Shown: positions 53,697-64,000 of the stretch, one piece after another
Layout of the letters: the number at the start of each line of letters is the position of its first letter
Position numbering within the stretch: the first letter of the stretch is position 1
Origin: Archangium gephyra
Lineage (GTDB): Bacteria > Myxococcota > Myxococcia > Myxococcales > Myxococcaceae
Length of the DNA stretch: 64,000 nt
Direction: 5' to 3'
Assembly: GCF_001027285.1 (NCBI RefSeq)
Contig: NZ_CP011509.1
Coordinates: 3,170,501 to 3,234,500 of the forward strand
Notes under the pieces: generated by a model
The model's input: only the letters and a program-made list of their open reading frames with translations
Databases searched by the model: none
Told to the model about the DNA's origin: nothing
Position numbers and translations under genes: made by a program

Positions 53697-56303
53697 ATGG
53701 CGACCTCGCGACGATCCAAGACTTCCGCTCGTACGCGCTTGGGTACCTACCGCGCCAAGCGTGACTTCTCCCTCACCTCGGAGCCCGCTCCGGAAGTCCC
53801 GGCTCCGCGCGGTGAAGGGGGCCCCATCTTCGTGGTGCACAAGCACGACGCCACCCGGCTGCACTATGACCTGCGGCTGGAGATCGACGGCGTGCTGGTG
53901 AGCTGGGCCATTCCCAAGGGCCCCAGCTACGACCCGGCCGACAAACGGCTCGCCGTCCAGACCGAGGACCACCCCCTGGCCTACGCGACCTTCGAGGGCC
54001 GCATCCCCGATGGGGCCTATGGGGCGGGAGACTCGCTCCTCTGGGAGGAGGGCACCTTCGACACCGTGCCGCCGGGCCAGGCCTCCGAGCAGCTCGCGCG
54101 CGGCCGGCTGCACGTGGTGCTGCACGGGCACAAGCTCGAGGGCGGGTGGCACCTCATCCGCACGCGCCCCATGGGCAAGAAGGCGCAGTGGCTGTGCTTC
54201 AAGGCCAAGGATGGCACCGAGCAGCCCGGCTACGACGTCACCGTGGAGCACCCCGAGTCCGTGAAGTCCGGCCAGAGCGCCACCCGCGGGCCCGGCCGCC
54301 GCACCCGGCGCACCGCCGCCCAACGTGCCCCGGCCAAACCCGTGCGTGCCTCCCGTCCCGCTCGCACCAAGGGGAGCGCCCGCACGCCCGAGGCGCTGCT
54401 CGGCAAGGTATGGCCCCCCATGCTGGCCACGCTGGCCCAGGTGGATGCCACTGCGGACGCCGACTGGCGCTTCGAGGTGAAGTACGACGGCTTCCGCGCC
54501 ATCGCCGCCTTCCAGGGCGGCCGCATCGCCCTGCAATCGCGCAATGGGAATGATCTCTCCTCGCGCTTCCCCACCATCTTCCAGGCCCTGGAGGCGCTCG
54601 GGGAGCACGAGGCCGTGGTGGACGGGGAGATCGTCGCCCTGGATCCCAAGGGCCGCTCGCGCTTCCAGCTGCTCGGCAAGGGCGTCGAGGAGCGGTACGT
54701 CATCTTCGACGTGCTGTGGCTGGAGGGGGAGGATGTCCGCTCCCTGCCGCTGGAGGAGCGCCGGGCGAGGCTGGAGCGGCTGCTCGAGGGCGTGAAGCCT
54801 CCGCTGGAAATCGCCGAGCAGGTGAAGGGCAGCGCGAAGCAGTCGCTGTCGCAGGCGAAGCGGCGCGGGCTGGAGGGCGTCATGGCCAAGCGCGTGGGCA
54901 GCCCGTACACCCCGGGCCGCGGCGCGGACTGGCTCAAGCTCAAGGTGCAGGCCAACCAGGAGGTCGCCATCGTGGGCTTCACGCCCATGGCCAACGAGCG
55001 GCCGGAGCTGGGCTCACTCCTGGTGGCGGTGCGCGAGGGCGACACCTGGAAGTACGCGGGCAAGGTGGGCACGGGCTACTCCACGAAGGTGCGGCGCGAG
55101 CTGCGCACGCTCCTGGCCCGTGACGTGGTGAAGAAGTCTCCCGTGAAGGACGCTCCGTACGTGCGAGACGCCCTGCACAACGAGGAGGCCTTCTGGGTGA
55201 AGCCCCGCTACGTGGCCCAGGTGGCCTTCACCGAGTGGACGGAGGATGGCCGGCTGCGCCACCCGTCCTTCCAGGGGCTGCGCAGTGACAAGCGTCCCGA
55301 GGAGTGCGTGAGGGAGAAGCCGCGCAGCACGCCCGTGCGTGCCACCCGGGGGCCGCACCGGCGCACCGGGACGAAGACGCGCCAGGCAACGCGCGCCGCG
55401 GGCAGGACGGCCGTGGCCCGCAAGCAGGCCACCCGGGCTCCCAGCCCCGTGGCGCCCGTGGTGCTCACCCATGGCGAGCGGGTGCTCTTCCCCCAGAAGG
55501 GCTTCACCAAGGCGGACGTGTTCGCCTACTTCCGGGACGTGGCGCCGCTGATGGTGCCGGCGCTCACCGGCCGCCCGCTCGCGCTGCAGCAGTGGCCTCG
55601 CGGCGTGGACGAGCCCGGCTTCTTCCGCCAGGGGGTGCAGGGCACGCCGGACTGGCTCACCACCACGTGCATCCACCACGAGGCCCGCTCCCTCCCCCAT
55701 GTGGTGGTGGACCGGCCCGAGTCCCTGCTGTGGCTCGCCAACCAGTCCGCCCTCACCCTGCACATCTGGTCCAGCCGGGTGGAGCACCTGGAGGAGCCGG
55801 ACTGGGTGGTGTTCGATCTCGACCCCGGGCCGGCGGGAACCTTCGATGACCTCATCCAGCTGACGCTCTCGCTGCGGCGCTACCTGGAGGGGCTGGGGCT
55901 GGCCAGCGTGCCCAAGACGTCCGGCAAGCGGGGCCTGCACGTGCTGGTGCCGCTCGCGCCCGGGCACACCTACGCGCAGGCGGGGGCCTTCGCCAACAAG
56001 GCCTTCGAGGCCGTCGCCGCCGAGCACCCGCGGCTGGCCACCGTCGAGCGCTCCAAGGAGCGGCGTCAGGGCCGGCTGTACCTGGACGCGGGGCAGAACG
56101 CCTGGGGCAAGACGGTGGTGGCGCCCTACTCCCTCCGGGCCCTGCCTCACGCGCCCGTGTCCACGCCCCTCTCCTGGTCCGAGGTGACGCCGAAGCTCAA
56201 CCCCGCGCGCTTCACCCTGGACAGCGTTCGACGGCGCCTGGACAAGGTGGGGGACCTGTTCGCCCCAGCGTTGGCTGGTGGACAGACGCTTCCACCCGCT
56301 TGA
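53697..56303 (+). CDS. ligD: DNA ligase D (PE-LIG-POL)
   Basis: 868 residues from ATG 53697 behind GGGGGG. Domain order is 3'-phosphoesterase (about 25-190, FVVHKHDATRLHYDLRLEID), ATP-dependent ligase (about 235-550, nucleotidyl Lys K262 in KYDGFR, VVDGEIVALD) and primase-polymerase (about 590-868, with FDLDPGP). Basic Arg/Thr-rich linkers (200-225, 545-585) join them. It repairs double-strand breaks by non-homologous end joining with Ku. No Ku gene lies in this window. Confidence 0.95.
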   Translation: MATSRRSKTSARTRLGTYRAKRDFSLTSEPAPEVPAPRGEGGPIFVVHKHDATRLHYDLRLEIDGVLVSWAIPKGPSYDPADKRLAVQTEDHPLAYATFEGRIPDGAYGAGDSLLWEEGTFDTVPPGQASEQLARGRLHVVLHGHKLEGGWHLIRTRPMGKKAQWLCFKAKDGTEQPGYDVTVEHPESVKSGQSATRGPGRRTRRTAAQRAPAKPVRASRPARTKGSARTPEALLGKVWPPMLATLAQVDATADADWRFEVKYDGFRAIAAFQGGRIALQSRNGNDLSSRFPTIFQALEALGEHEAVVDGEIVALDPKGRSRFQLLGKGVEERYVIFDVLWLEGEDVRSLPLEERRARLERLLEGVKPPLEIAEQVKGSAKQSLSQAKRRGLEGVMAKRVGSPYTPGRGADWLKLKVQANQEVAIVGFTPMANERPELGSLLVAVREGDTWKYAGKVGTGYSTKVRRELRTLLARDVVKKSPVKDAPYVRDALHNEEAFWVKPRYVAQVAFTEWTEDGRLRHPSFQGLRSDKRPEECVREKPRSTPVRATRGPHRRTGTKTRQATRAAGRTAVARKQATRAPSPVAPVVLTHGERVLFPQKGFTKADVFAYFRDVAPLMVPALTGRPLALQQWPRGVDEPGFFRQGVQGTPDWLTTTCIHHEARSLPHVVVDRPESLLWLANQSALTLHIWSSRVEHLEEPDWVVFDLDPGPAGTFDDLIQLTLSLRRYLEGLGLASVPKTSGKRGLHVLVPLAPGHTYAQAGAFANKAFEAVAAEHPRLATVERSKERRQGRLYLDAGQNAWGKTVVAPYSLRALPHAPVSTPLSWSEVTPKLNPARFTLDSVRRRLDKVGDLFAPALAGGQTLPPA

Positions 56304-56317
56304 GGCCGGCTCGGTGG

Positions 56318-56323
56318 TAGCGT
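56318..56323 (+). promoter_or_regulatory. Candidate -10 of the 56333 gene
   Basis: TAGCGT ends 9 bp before the GTG start with no Shine-Dalgarno sequence between, again suggesting a leaderless transcript. The 29-bp gap after ligD makes co-transcription possible too. Confidence 0.25.
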
Positions 56324-56332
56324 GCGCCGCCT

Positions 56333-57496
56333 GTGAGCGTGAGCACGGTGATTGACAGAGCCGACAACCTGCTGCGGCCGAGGGAACTGGCCGCCCAACT
56401 GGCCGCCGGTGGGCGGGTGGACCAGGCCCTCTCCGAGCTGCGGAAGCTGGAGCAGCAGGGCCATCGCGAGGAGGCCGCCGCGGGCTTCGAGGCCCTCGCC
56501 AGGACGTGGGCGCAAGGCAGCCAGCTGCTGCGCGCCATCGTCGCGTGCAAGGAGCTGCTGCGGCTGGAGCCCCAGCACACGCGCACCCAGGCCTTCATCG
56601 CCAACCTCTACGCGCGCTACCCGGTGCAACCCCAGGAGGGCGCGGCGGACCAGGTCTCCGCCGAGCTCGAGCTCCTCCCGGAGCGGGAGGATCCGGTGGC
56701 GGTGCCCATCTTCTCCATGCTGTGCCGGGAGGCCTTCGTCGCGCTGCTGGAGGCGGTGGACGTGCGCACGTATGCCTCCAGCCAGCCGGTGATGCGGGAG
56801 GGGGACCCGGGCGCCTCCATGTTCTTCATGGTGGAGGGGCGGGGGGATGTCTGGCGGCTGCTGGAGGGCAGGGGGCCGCAGGAGGGGCCGGCGCTGGACG
56901 GGGCCGTCTTCGGGGAGATGGCGCTCATCACCGAGGGGCCCCGGCTGAGCACCGTGATGCCGTCGGTGCCCTCGGTGCTGCTGGAGCTGACGCGGGCGCG
57001 CATGGCGGAGCTCTCCCGGAAGCATCCGCTGGTGGAGCGCGTGGTGCAGGCCTTCTGCCGCAAGCGCGCGGCGGACAACCTGCTGCGCACCCACCCCATC
57101 TTCTCCCCGCTGCGCCTGGAGCAGCGGCGGGCCCTGGCCCGGGAGTTCCAGCTCCAGCGCGTGGCGGCGGGCACCACGCTGCTCACCGCCGGCACCATGG
57201 GGGATGCCCTCTACCTGCTGCTGCGCGGCCGGTGCACGCCCTTCCACATGCACCCGGATGGGCAGGAGACGCCCTACCCGGTGCTGCGCGAGGGAGACGT
57301 GTTCGGGGAGATCTCCCTGCTCATGGACAAGCCGGTGACGGCCATGGTGCGGGCGGATGTCCCCAGCGTGCTGCTGCGGCTGGAGCGCTCCTCCTTCGAG
57401 CGCCACATCTTCAGCCAGCCGGGCATGCGCGACGCGCTGCTCAAGATTGGCACCGAGCGCCTCCAGCGCACCGCCCGGATGCTCGGGGACCGCTAG
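56333..57496 (+). CDS. Tandem cyclic nucleotide-binding protein
   Basis: 387 residues from GTG. A helical N-terminal TPR-like region (about 15-100) precedes two cNMP-binding folds: about 130-245 (VMREGDPGASMFFMVEG, FGEMAL) and 255-380 (LLTAGTMGDALYLLLRGR, EGDVFGEISLL). The phosphate-binding cassette is partial in the first domain and the Arg is not obvious in the second, so ligand binding is uncertain. No DNA-binding domain is visible. A regulatory or scaffold protein. Confidence 0.85.
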   Translation: MSVSTVIDRADNLLRPRELAAQLAAGGRVDQALSELRKLEQQGHREEAAAGFEALARTWAQGSQLLRAIVACKELLRLEPQHTRTQAFIANLYARYPVQPQEGAADQVSAELELLPEREDPVAVPIFSMLCREAFVALLEAVDVRTYASSQPVMREGDPGASMFFMVEGRGDVWRLLEGRGPQEGPALDGAVFGEMALITEGPRLSTVMPSVPSVLLELTRARMAELSRKHPLVERVVQAFCRKRAADNLLRTHPIFSPLRLEQRRALAREFQLQRVAAGTTLLTAGTMGDALYLLLRGRCTPFHMHPDGQETPYPVLREGDVFGEISLLMDKPVTAMVRADVPSVLLRLERSSFERHIFSQPGMRDALLKIGTERLQRTARMLGDR

Positions 57497-57577
57497 CCGG
57501 ACAGCCTGCCGGACCACCCGGACGGCCGGTGAAATCCACCCCGACCGTCCGCTCCTGGCACCCCCCGCAAGATCCTT

Positions 57578-57606
57578 TTGCAAGCCGCTGTCGGGGGGCC
57601 TAGAAG
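57578..57606 (+). promoter_or_regulatory. Sigma-70-like promoter of acnA
   Basis: TTGCAA (57578-57583) and TAGAAG (57601-57606) with an exact 17-bp spacer, about 50 bp before the acnA start. Predicted transcription start near 57613 leaves a 40-nt leader with GGAAGGA. Confidence 0.45.
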
Positions 57607-57655
57607 ACCGTCAGATTCCAGCTTCGAATCGGACGGACGGAAGGACGGCACGCAC

Positions 57656-60388
<2,733 letters not shown>

Positions 60389-60423
60389 TCGCGTGTAGGC
60401 CTGACTCTTCCTCGCTCTCCGTC

Positions 60424-60465
60424 CAGACGGCCCGGCGTGCCCTTCGGGGTGCGCCGCGCCGTCTG
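60424..60465 (+). terminator. Terminator of acnA
   Basis: 14-bp stem with one mismatch (CAGACGGCCCGGCG against its near-complement CGCCGCGCCGTCTG) around a 14-nt loop, followed by CTTTG. Starts 36 bp after the acnA stop. Confidence 0.6.
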
Positions 60466-60557
60466 CTTTGGGGCCGAAGCAGTGTCCTGGACTGAACCGT
60501 TGTAGTATCCGGGACCGCGGCGGCGCTCAACGAGCCGGAGGCCGCTGGAACGCGTGT

Positions 60558-61178
60558 ATGGGCACTGAGTCGAATCCAGGCAACGACACCACCGCGCATG
60601 ACGCGGAGCAGGATCTTCAGCAGCGGTTGAGCCTGGCAACGCCACAGCACACCACGCGTGGCTTCCTGTTCTCCTCCCTGTTGCGGGTGGTCCGGGAGCT
60701 CGGTGGGGACGAGTCGGTGGTGCAGCGCTGCCTGGCGGCCAGCGGCGAGAAGTCCTTCGTGGAGTTCTTCAACTACCCCACGCGCTCGCTGCTGTTGTTG
60801 CTCTCCGCGGCGGCCCGCTCCATGAGCGGCAAGCTGGGCGGTTACGAGGAAGTGCTGCGGCAGATCGGCTTCAAGGCGGGCTCCAGCTACATGGAGACGC
60901 CGGTGGGGCGCACGGCGCTGCAGCAGGCGGGAGGCACGCCCCAGCAGTTCATGATTGCCCTGCAGACGCTCTACTGGGTGCTGACCACGTACGGGAAGCC
61001 CGCGCTGACCTGGCCTGGGGCGAACCGGGGGGTGCTCACCATCGAGGTCACCTTCATGCCGCTCGCCTACCACGTGGGTGGGGCGCAGGCGATCGCCAAG
61101 CGGCTGGGCGTGAAGAACGTGAACATCAGCGCGCGCAAGACGGGGGACCTGAGCATCGCGCTGGAGGTGTCCTGGTAG
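60558..61178 (+). CDS. DUF2378 (TIGR02265) myxobacterial protein
   Basis: 206 residues from ATG 60558. It shares the family plan with the 14876 protein: TTRGFLFSSLLRVVREL, FVEFFNYPTRSLLLLL, GGYEEVLRQIGFKAG and an end DLSIALEVSW. Identity between the two copies is modest by eye, so they are old paralogues. Function is unknown. It is flanked by acnA upstream and the convergent HD hydrolase downstream. Confidence 0.85.
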   Translation: MGTESNPGNDTTAHDAEQDLQQRLSLATPQHTTRGFLFSSLLRVVRELGGDESVVQRCLAASGEKSFVEFFNYPTRSLLLLLSAAARSMSGKLGGYEEVLRQIGFKAGSSYMETPVGRTALQQAGGTPQQFMIALQTLYWVLTTYGKPALTWPGANRGVLTIEVTFMPLAYHVGGAQAIAKRLGVKNVNISARKTGDLSIALEVSW

Positions 61179-61199
61179 GGGAGCGCGTCGGGGAGGGCG

Positions 61200-61637
61200 T
61201 CACCCTTCCTGGAGCCGGGCCCAGGCGGCGCGGTAGCGGGCCAGCCGCTCCGCGTCCTTCGCCGTGACGGCCGGCAGCCGCCGCACGTCCATGTTGTCCT
61301 CCAGGTCCGCCCGCTTCACCCGGCGCGCGAGTGGATGGGGCAGGACGCGCTCGATGAAGGCCTCGTAGCTCTCGCCCTCGCGCTTCGTCAGGCAGTCCAG
61401 CGCGCCGAGCACCTCCTCGGGGTAGCCCAGCCCGCGCAGCCGCTCCAGCGTCCAGGGCGAGTCCTCCACCACGTCGTGCAGGATGGCCACCATCCGCTCC
61501 GTGTCCGTCTCCAGGCGCATCATCACCCGCAGGGGGTGGAGGATGTACGTCTGCCCGGCCTTGTCGCGCTGGCCCCGGTGCGCTTCCACGGCCAGGGCGA
61601 TGGCGTCTTCCAGCGTGGGTCCGGTGCCTTTCACCAC
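61200..61637 (-). CDS. HD-domain hydrolase, Mesh1/RelA-HD-like
   Basis: 145 residues from GTG 61637 (a GTG at 61634 would give a GTGA overlap with the upstream gene). The HD core reads [35 protein letters not shown] and [11 protein letters not shown], matching the HD half of RelA/SpoT with no synthetase domain. Small stand-alone proteins of this type hydrolyse (p)ppGpp (Mesh1/SAH) or related nucleotides. It overlaps the arfB-like gene by 7 bp, so the two are probably co-translated. Confidence 0.85.
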   Translation of the reverse strand: MVKGTGPTLEDAIALAVEAHRGQRDKAGQTYILHPLRVMMRLETDTERMVAILHDVVEDSPWTLERLRGLGYPEEVLGALDCLTKREGESYEAFIERVLPHPLARRVKRADLEDNMDVRRLPAVTAKDAERLARYRAAWARLQEG

Positions 61638-62008
61638 TGCACCTTCTTGTTGCGCTGGGCCTTCTTCTCACCCTCGCGCTTCTTGGTGTCCAAACGACGC
61701 CGCTGGGAGCCCTTGGTGGGCTTCGTCTTGTGGCGCTTCTTGGGCACGTAGGTGAGGGCCTGGAGGCCCTCGCGCAGGCGCTCGAGCGCGGCGCCCTTGT
61801 TCTGCGACTGGCTGCGGCGCTCGGTGCCGGTGACGGACAGCCCGGTGGGCGGGTGGGTCAGCCGTACACCACTCGCGGTGGTGTTGCGGTGCTGGCCGCC
61901 CGGACCGGAGGCGATGAAGAACTCCACCTCGCAGGTGCGGAGCAGTGCGTCGTCATCCAGGGCGAGCGCTTCCAGCGCGGCTTGTCGGCGGGAGGGTTCG
62001 ACGATCAT
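61631..62008 (-). CDS. arfB: ArfB-like peptidyl-tRNA hydrolase
   Basis: 125 residues. The RF-1 GGQ motif is at 37-39 in GPGGQHRN, and the rest of the GGQ domain is intact. A basic tail ([20 protein letters not shown]) corresponds to the ArfB segment that enters the empty mRNA channel. It should hydrolyse peptidyl-tRNA on stalled ribosomes. It is the first gene of a two-gene operon with the HD hydrolase. Confidence 0.85.
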   Translation of the reverse strand: MIVEPSRRQAALEALALDDDALLRTCEVEFFIASGPGGQHRNTTASGVRLTHPPTGLSVTGTERRSQSQNKGAALERLREGLQALTYVPKKRHKTKPTKGSQRRRLDTKKREGEKKAQRNKKVQW

Positions 62009-62335
62009 GAGAGGGCCAACCTAGTCGTACGGGGTGTCTTCTGCACCCGGCGCCTGACGCAGCGGAGCCACGCGGTCTGACTTCGCTCCGGGTGAGATGA
62101 CGCGCCATTCCAGAATTGCGGACTCCCGGTGGGATACCGGGGACACCCGGAGAGTCGTGTGTCACCCAGTTGCTTATAAGTCGGGGTTGTCTGCATATGA
62201 GTGTGCTCATTGCCTGACTGGCGGAGTCAGGACCTGGGGCTTCATGCCCTGGGTTGAGCACGGGGGGGGCTGTGTGTGGATGACGCAAGCCTTGCCTCGC
62301 ATCCGTCGTCGCCGAGGCATGAACGAGAGGGATGC
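62009..62335. other. Intergenic region with leader hairpins
   Basis: 327 bp between the divergent arfB-like and RCC1 genes. Two adjacent hairpins lie about 105-140 bp before the RCC1 start: ATGAG/CTCAT with a TGTG loop (extended GCA/TGC, 62193-62213) and CCTGACT/AGTCAGG with a 5-nt loop (62213-62231). The stretch 62170-62215 is AT-rich and may contain the promoter. No coding sequence was seen. Confidence 0.35.
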
Positions 62336-64000
62336 ATGATGGGGAGCACCTTGTCGAGGAGCCTGCCGGTGACGCTCCTCCTGGCCATGGCCGCGCTGGT
62401 GGTGGGATGTGGGGAGAGGGAGGGGGAAGACGAAGGGACGCGGGTTCCTCGACGGGCGCCCCTCATCATCGTGCAGGGCATGCCCTACCGCCTGGCGGCG
62501 GGGTTGGGCCACTCGCTGTATGTGCTGCCGACGGGCACGGTGTGGAGCTGGGGCAACAACGCCCAGGGGCAGCTGGGGGATGGCACCACCAGCCAGCGGT
62601 TGAACCCGGGGCAGGTGGTGGGACTCACGGGCATGACGGCCGTGGCGGCCGGCAACAACCACTCGTTGGCCCTGAGTGACCTGGGCCGGGTGTGGGCCTG
62701 GGGAGGCAACGGGGAAGGGCAGCTGGGGGATGGCACCACCGCGCAGCGCACGAGCCCCGTGCAGGTGCCGGACCTCCTGGATGTCTCGGCCATCGCCGCT
62801 GGCAACCTGCACTCGCTGGCGCTGAGGACGGATGGCACCGTGTGGGCGTGGGGCAACAATGCCTCCGGCCAGCTTGGGGATGGCACCACCACCAGCCGCA
62901 ACGTCCCCACCCAGGTACCGGGGTTGACGCAGGTGTCCGCCATCGCGGCCGGGGACTCCCATTCCCTGGCCCTGCGCGCGGACGGCACGGTGTGGGCGTG
63001 GGGCAACAACGCCTCCGGCCAGCTCGGGGACGGCACCACCACCTCGCGCTCCCTGCCGGTGCAGGTGCTCGGCCTCACGGGCATCGTGTCCATCGCCGGT
63101 GGCGGCGCCCATTCCGTGGCGGCCGACTCCGCGCGCGACGTGTGGGCCTGGGGGGACAACTCCCGCGGCCAGCTCGGAGATGAGGGGACGGCGCCGTCCT
63201 CCGCGCCGGTGCAGGTGCACGGCCTGGCGGGCATCGTGGCCGTCGCCAGTGGGACGCACCACTCCGTGGCCCAGCACATCGACGGCTCCGTGCTGGTCTG
63301 GGGTGACAACAGCCAGGGCCAGGCGGGGCAGAACCTCGCCAGCCCGCTGCGCCTCCCGCAGCTGGTGCAAGGCGTGACGGCGCAGGCCATTGCCTGTGGC
63401 AACTCCTACGTGCTGGCCGGGCGCAGTGATGCCTCCGTCCAGGCGTGGGGCGCCAACTCCTTCGGCCAGCTGGGCAATGGCAGCGCCGGCTGGCGCCCCC
63501 TTCCGGAGCCGGTGCAGGGCCTCTCCGGCATCTCGGCCGTGTCCGCGGGGGACGTGCACGCGCTCGCGCTGCGGCCGGATGGAACGGTGTGGGCCTGGGG
63601 CGACAACGGTCAGGGTCAGCTGGGGGATGGCACCTTCTCCCAGCGCCCGCTCCCGGTGCAGCTGCAGGGGCTCTCGGGTGTGACGTCCGTCGCCGTGTCC
63701 AGCTACCACTCGCTGGCGCTGAAGTCGGATGGGACGGCGTGGGCCTGGGGTGACAACTCGTTCGGCCAGCTGGGAGACGGCTCGGGCGGCAAGCGTGCCA
63801 CGCCGGGAGCGGTGCCGGGGGTGTCGGACGCCACGGCCCTCGCCGCGGGCGGCTACCACTCGCTGGCGCTGAAGTCGGATGGGACGGTGTGGTCCTGGGG
63901 CGACAACACCTACGGCCAGCTCGGCGAGGGCACCACCTCCTTCACCCCGCGCCCCACGGCCCTGCAGGTGGCGTCGCTCGCGGGCATCACCCACGTGTCC
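62336..64000 (+). CDS. RCC1-repeat lipoprotein, 3' partial
   Basis: Open frame from ATG 62336 (a second ATG follows at 62339) for 555 codons to the end of the window with no stop. GAGAGGG lies just upstream. The lipoprotein signal ends in LVVGC. Ten RCC1-type units follow, each with WxWGxNxxGQLG and HSLALxxDGTVWAWG, enough for more than one seven-bladed propeller. Secreted RCC1 proteins are common in myxobacteria; a binding role is likely and no enzymatic residue was seen. Confidence 0.88.
   Translation, partial: MMGSTLSRSLPVTLLLAMAALVVGCGEREGEDEGTRVPRRAPLIIVQGMPYRLAAGLGHSLYVLPTGTVWSWGNNAQGQLGDGTTSQRLNPGQVVGLTGMTAVAAGNNHSLALSDLGRVWAWGGNGEGQLGDGTTAQRTSPVQVPDLLDVSAIAAGNLHSLALRTDGTVWAWGNNASGQLGDGTTTSRNVPTQVPGLTQVSAIAAGDSHSLALRADGTVWAWGNNASGQLGDGTTTSRSLPVQVLGLTGIVSIAGGGAHSVAADSARDVWAWGDNSRGQLGDEGTAPSSAPVQVHGLAGIVAVASGTHHSVAQHIDGSVLVWGDNSQGQAGQNLASPLRLPQLVQGVTAQAIACGNSYVLAGRSDASVQAWGANSFGQLGNGSAGWRPLPEPVQGLSGISAVSAGDVHALALRPDGTVWAWGDNGQGQLGDGTFSQRPLPVQLQGLSGVTSVAVSSYHSLALKSDGTAWAWGDNSFGQLGDGSGGKRATPGAVPGVSDATALAAGGYHSLALKSDGTVWSWGDNTYGQLGEGTTSFTPRPTALQVASLAGITHVS

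Overview
The window is high-GC DNA from a myxobacterium, most likely the Cystobacterineae (Archangium/Cystobacter-like). The evidence is internal: two members of the Myxococcales-restricted TIGR02265/DUF2378 family, a MYXO-CTERM-like C-terminal sorting signal, a myxococcal Cys-rich repeat, a Hanks-type kinase with TolB-like and TPR domains, and many lipoproteins built from beta-propeller repeats. No rRNA, tRNA, CRISPR array or insertion sequence was seen. The organism assignment is inference from family content only.

Layout. 1-4142: the end of a cytochrome c-like secreted protein, then a leftward pair (M1-type peptidase lipoprotein and a kinase-remnant membrane protein). 4143-9715: an accessory-looking island. 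It has three identical 22-bp palindromes at exact 41-bp spacing in a divergent promoter region, an unrecognised 224-residue protein, a 1331-residue phosphorylase/nucleosidase-STAND NTPase-TPR protein (NLR-like, predicted anti-phage or conflict protein), and a small protein whose start overlaps its stop. A/T-ended codons are more frequent here than in the flanking genes. 9703-17045: amidohydrolase/deaminase, Ser/Thr kinase, PrsW-type protease, DUF2378 protein, outer-membrane-like lipoprotein and an alpha/beta-hydrolase lipoprotein. 17243-22108: two secreted repeat proteins (HYR/kelch and ELWxxDGT). 21945-24307: a leftward pair encoding a class I prenyl-synthase-like domain fused to a LOG-type nucleotide phosphoribohydrolase, plus an ITPA/RdgB-type NTP pyrophosphatase. 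This is a plausible undescribed route for prenylated purines.

24516-32752: double-domain amidohydrolase lipoprotein, a small conserved protein, an M19-like dipeptidase lipoprotein, a propeller lipoprotein and a methyltransferase. 32771-37554: a four-gene leftward operon with lipoprotein, histidine kinase, OmpR regulator and a large envelope protein. 37751-42844: gpsA, a membrane-anchored winged-helix protein, hflX, proB and a secreted protein. 43156-48080: a PafB/PafC-like WYL regulator pair with an FHA membrane protein, then a phospholipase D-type synthase. 48087-51242: a chemoreceptor signalling domain fused to a peptide-binding (SBP_bac_5) domain.

51486-64000: acs, ligD (no Ku gene nearby), a tandem cyclic-nucleotide-binding protein, acnA, a second DUF2378 gene, an arfB-like/HD hydrolase pair and the start of an RCC1-repeat lipoprotein that runs off the window. 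Core metabolism (gpsA, proB, acs, acnA) is interleaved with signalling and envelope genes. The two stretches that best merit follow-up are 4143-9715 and 21945-24307.
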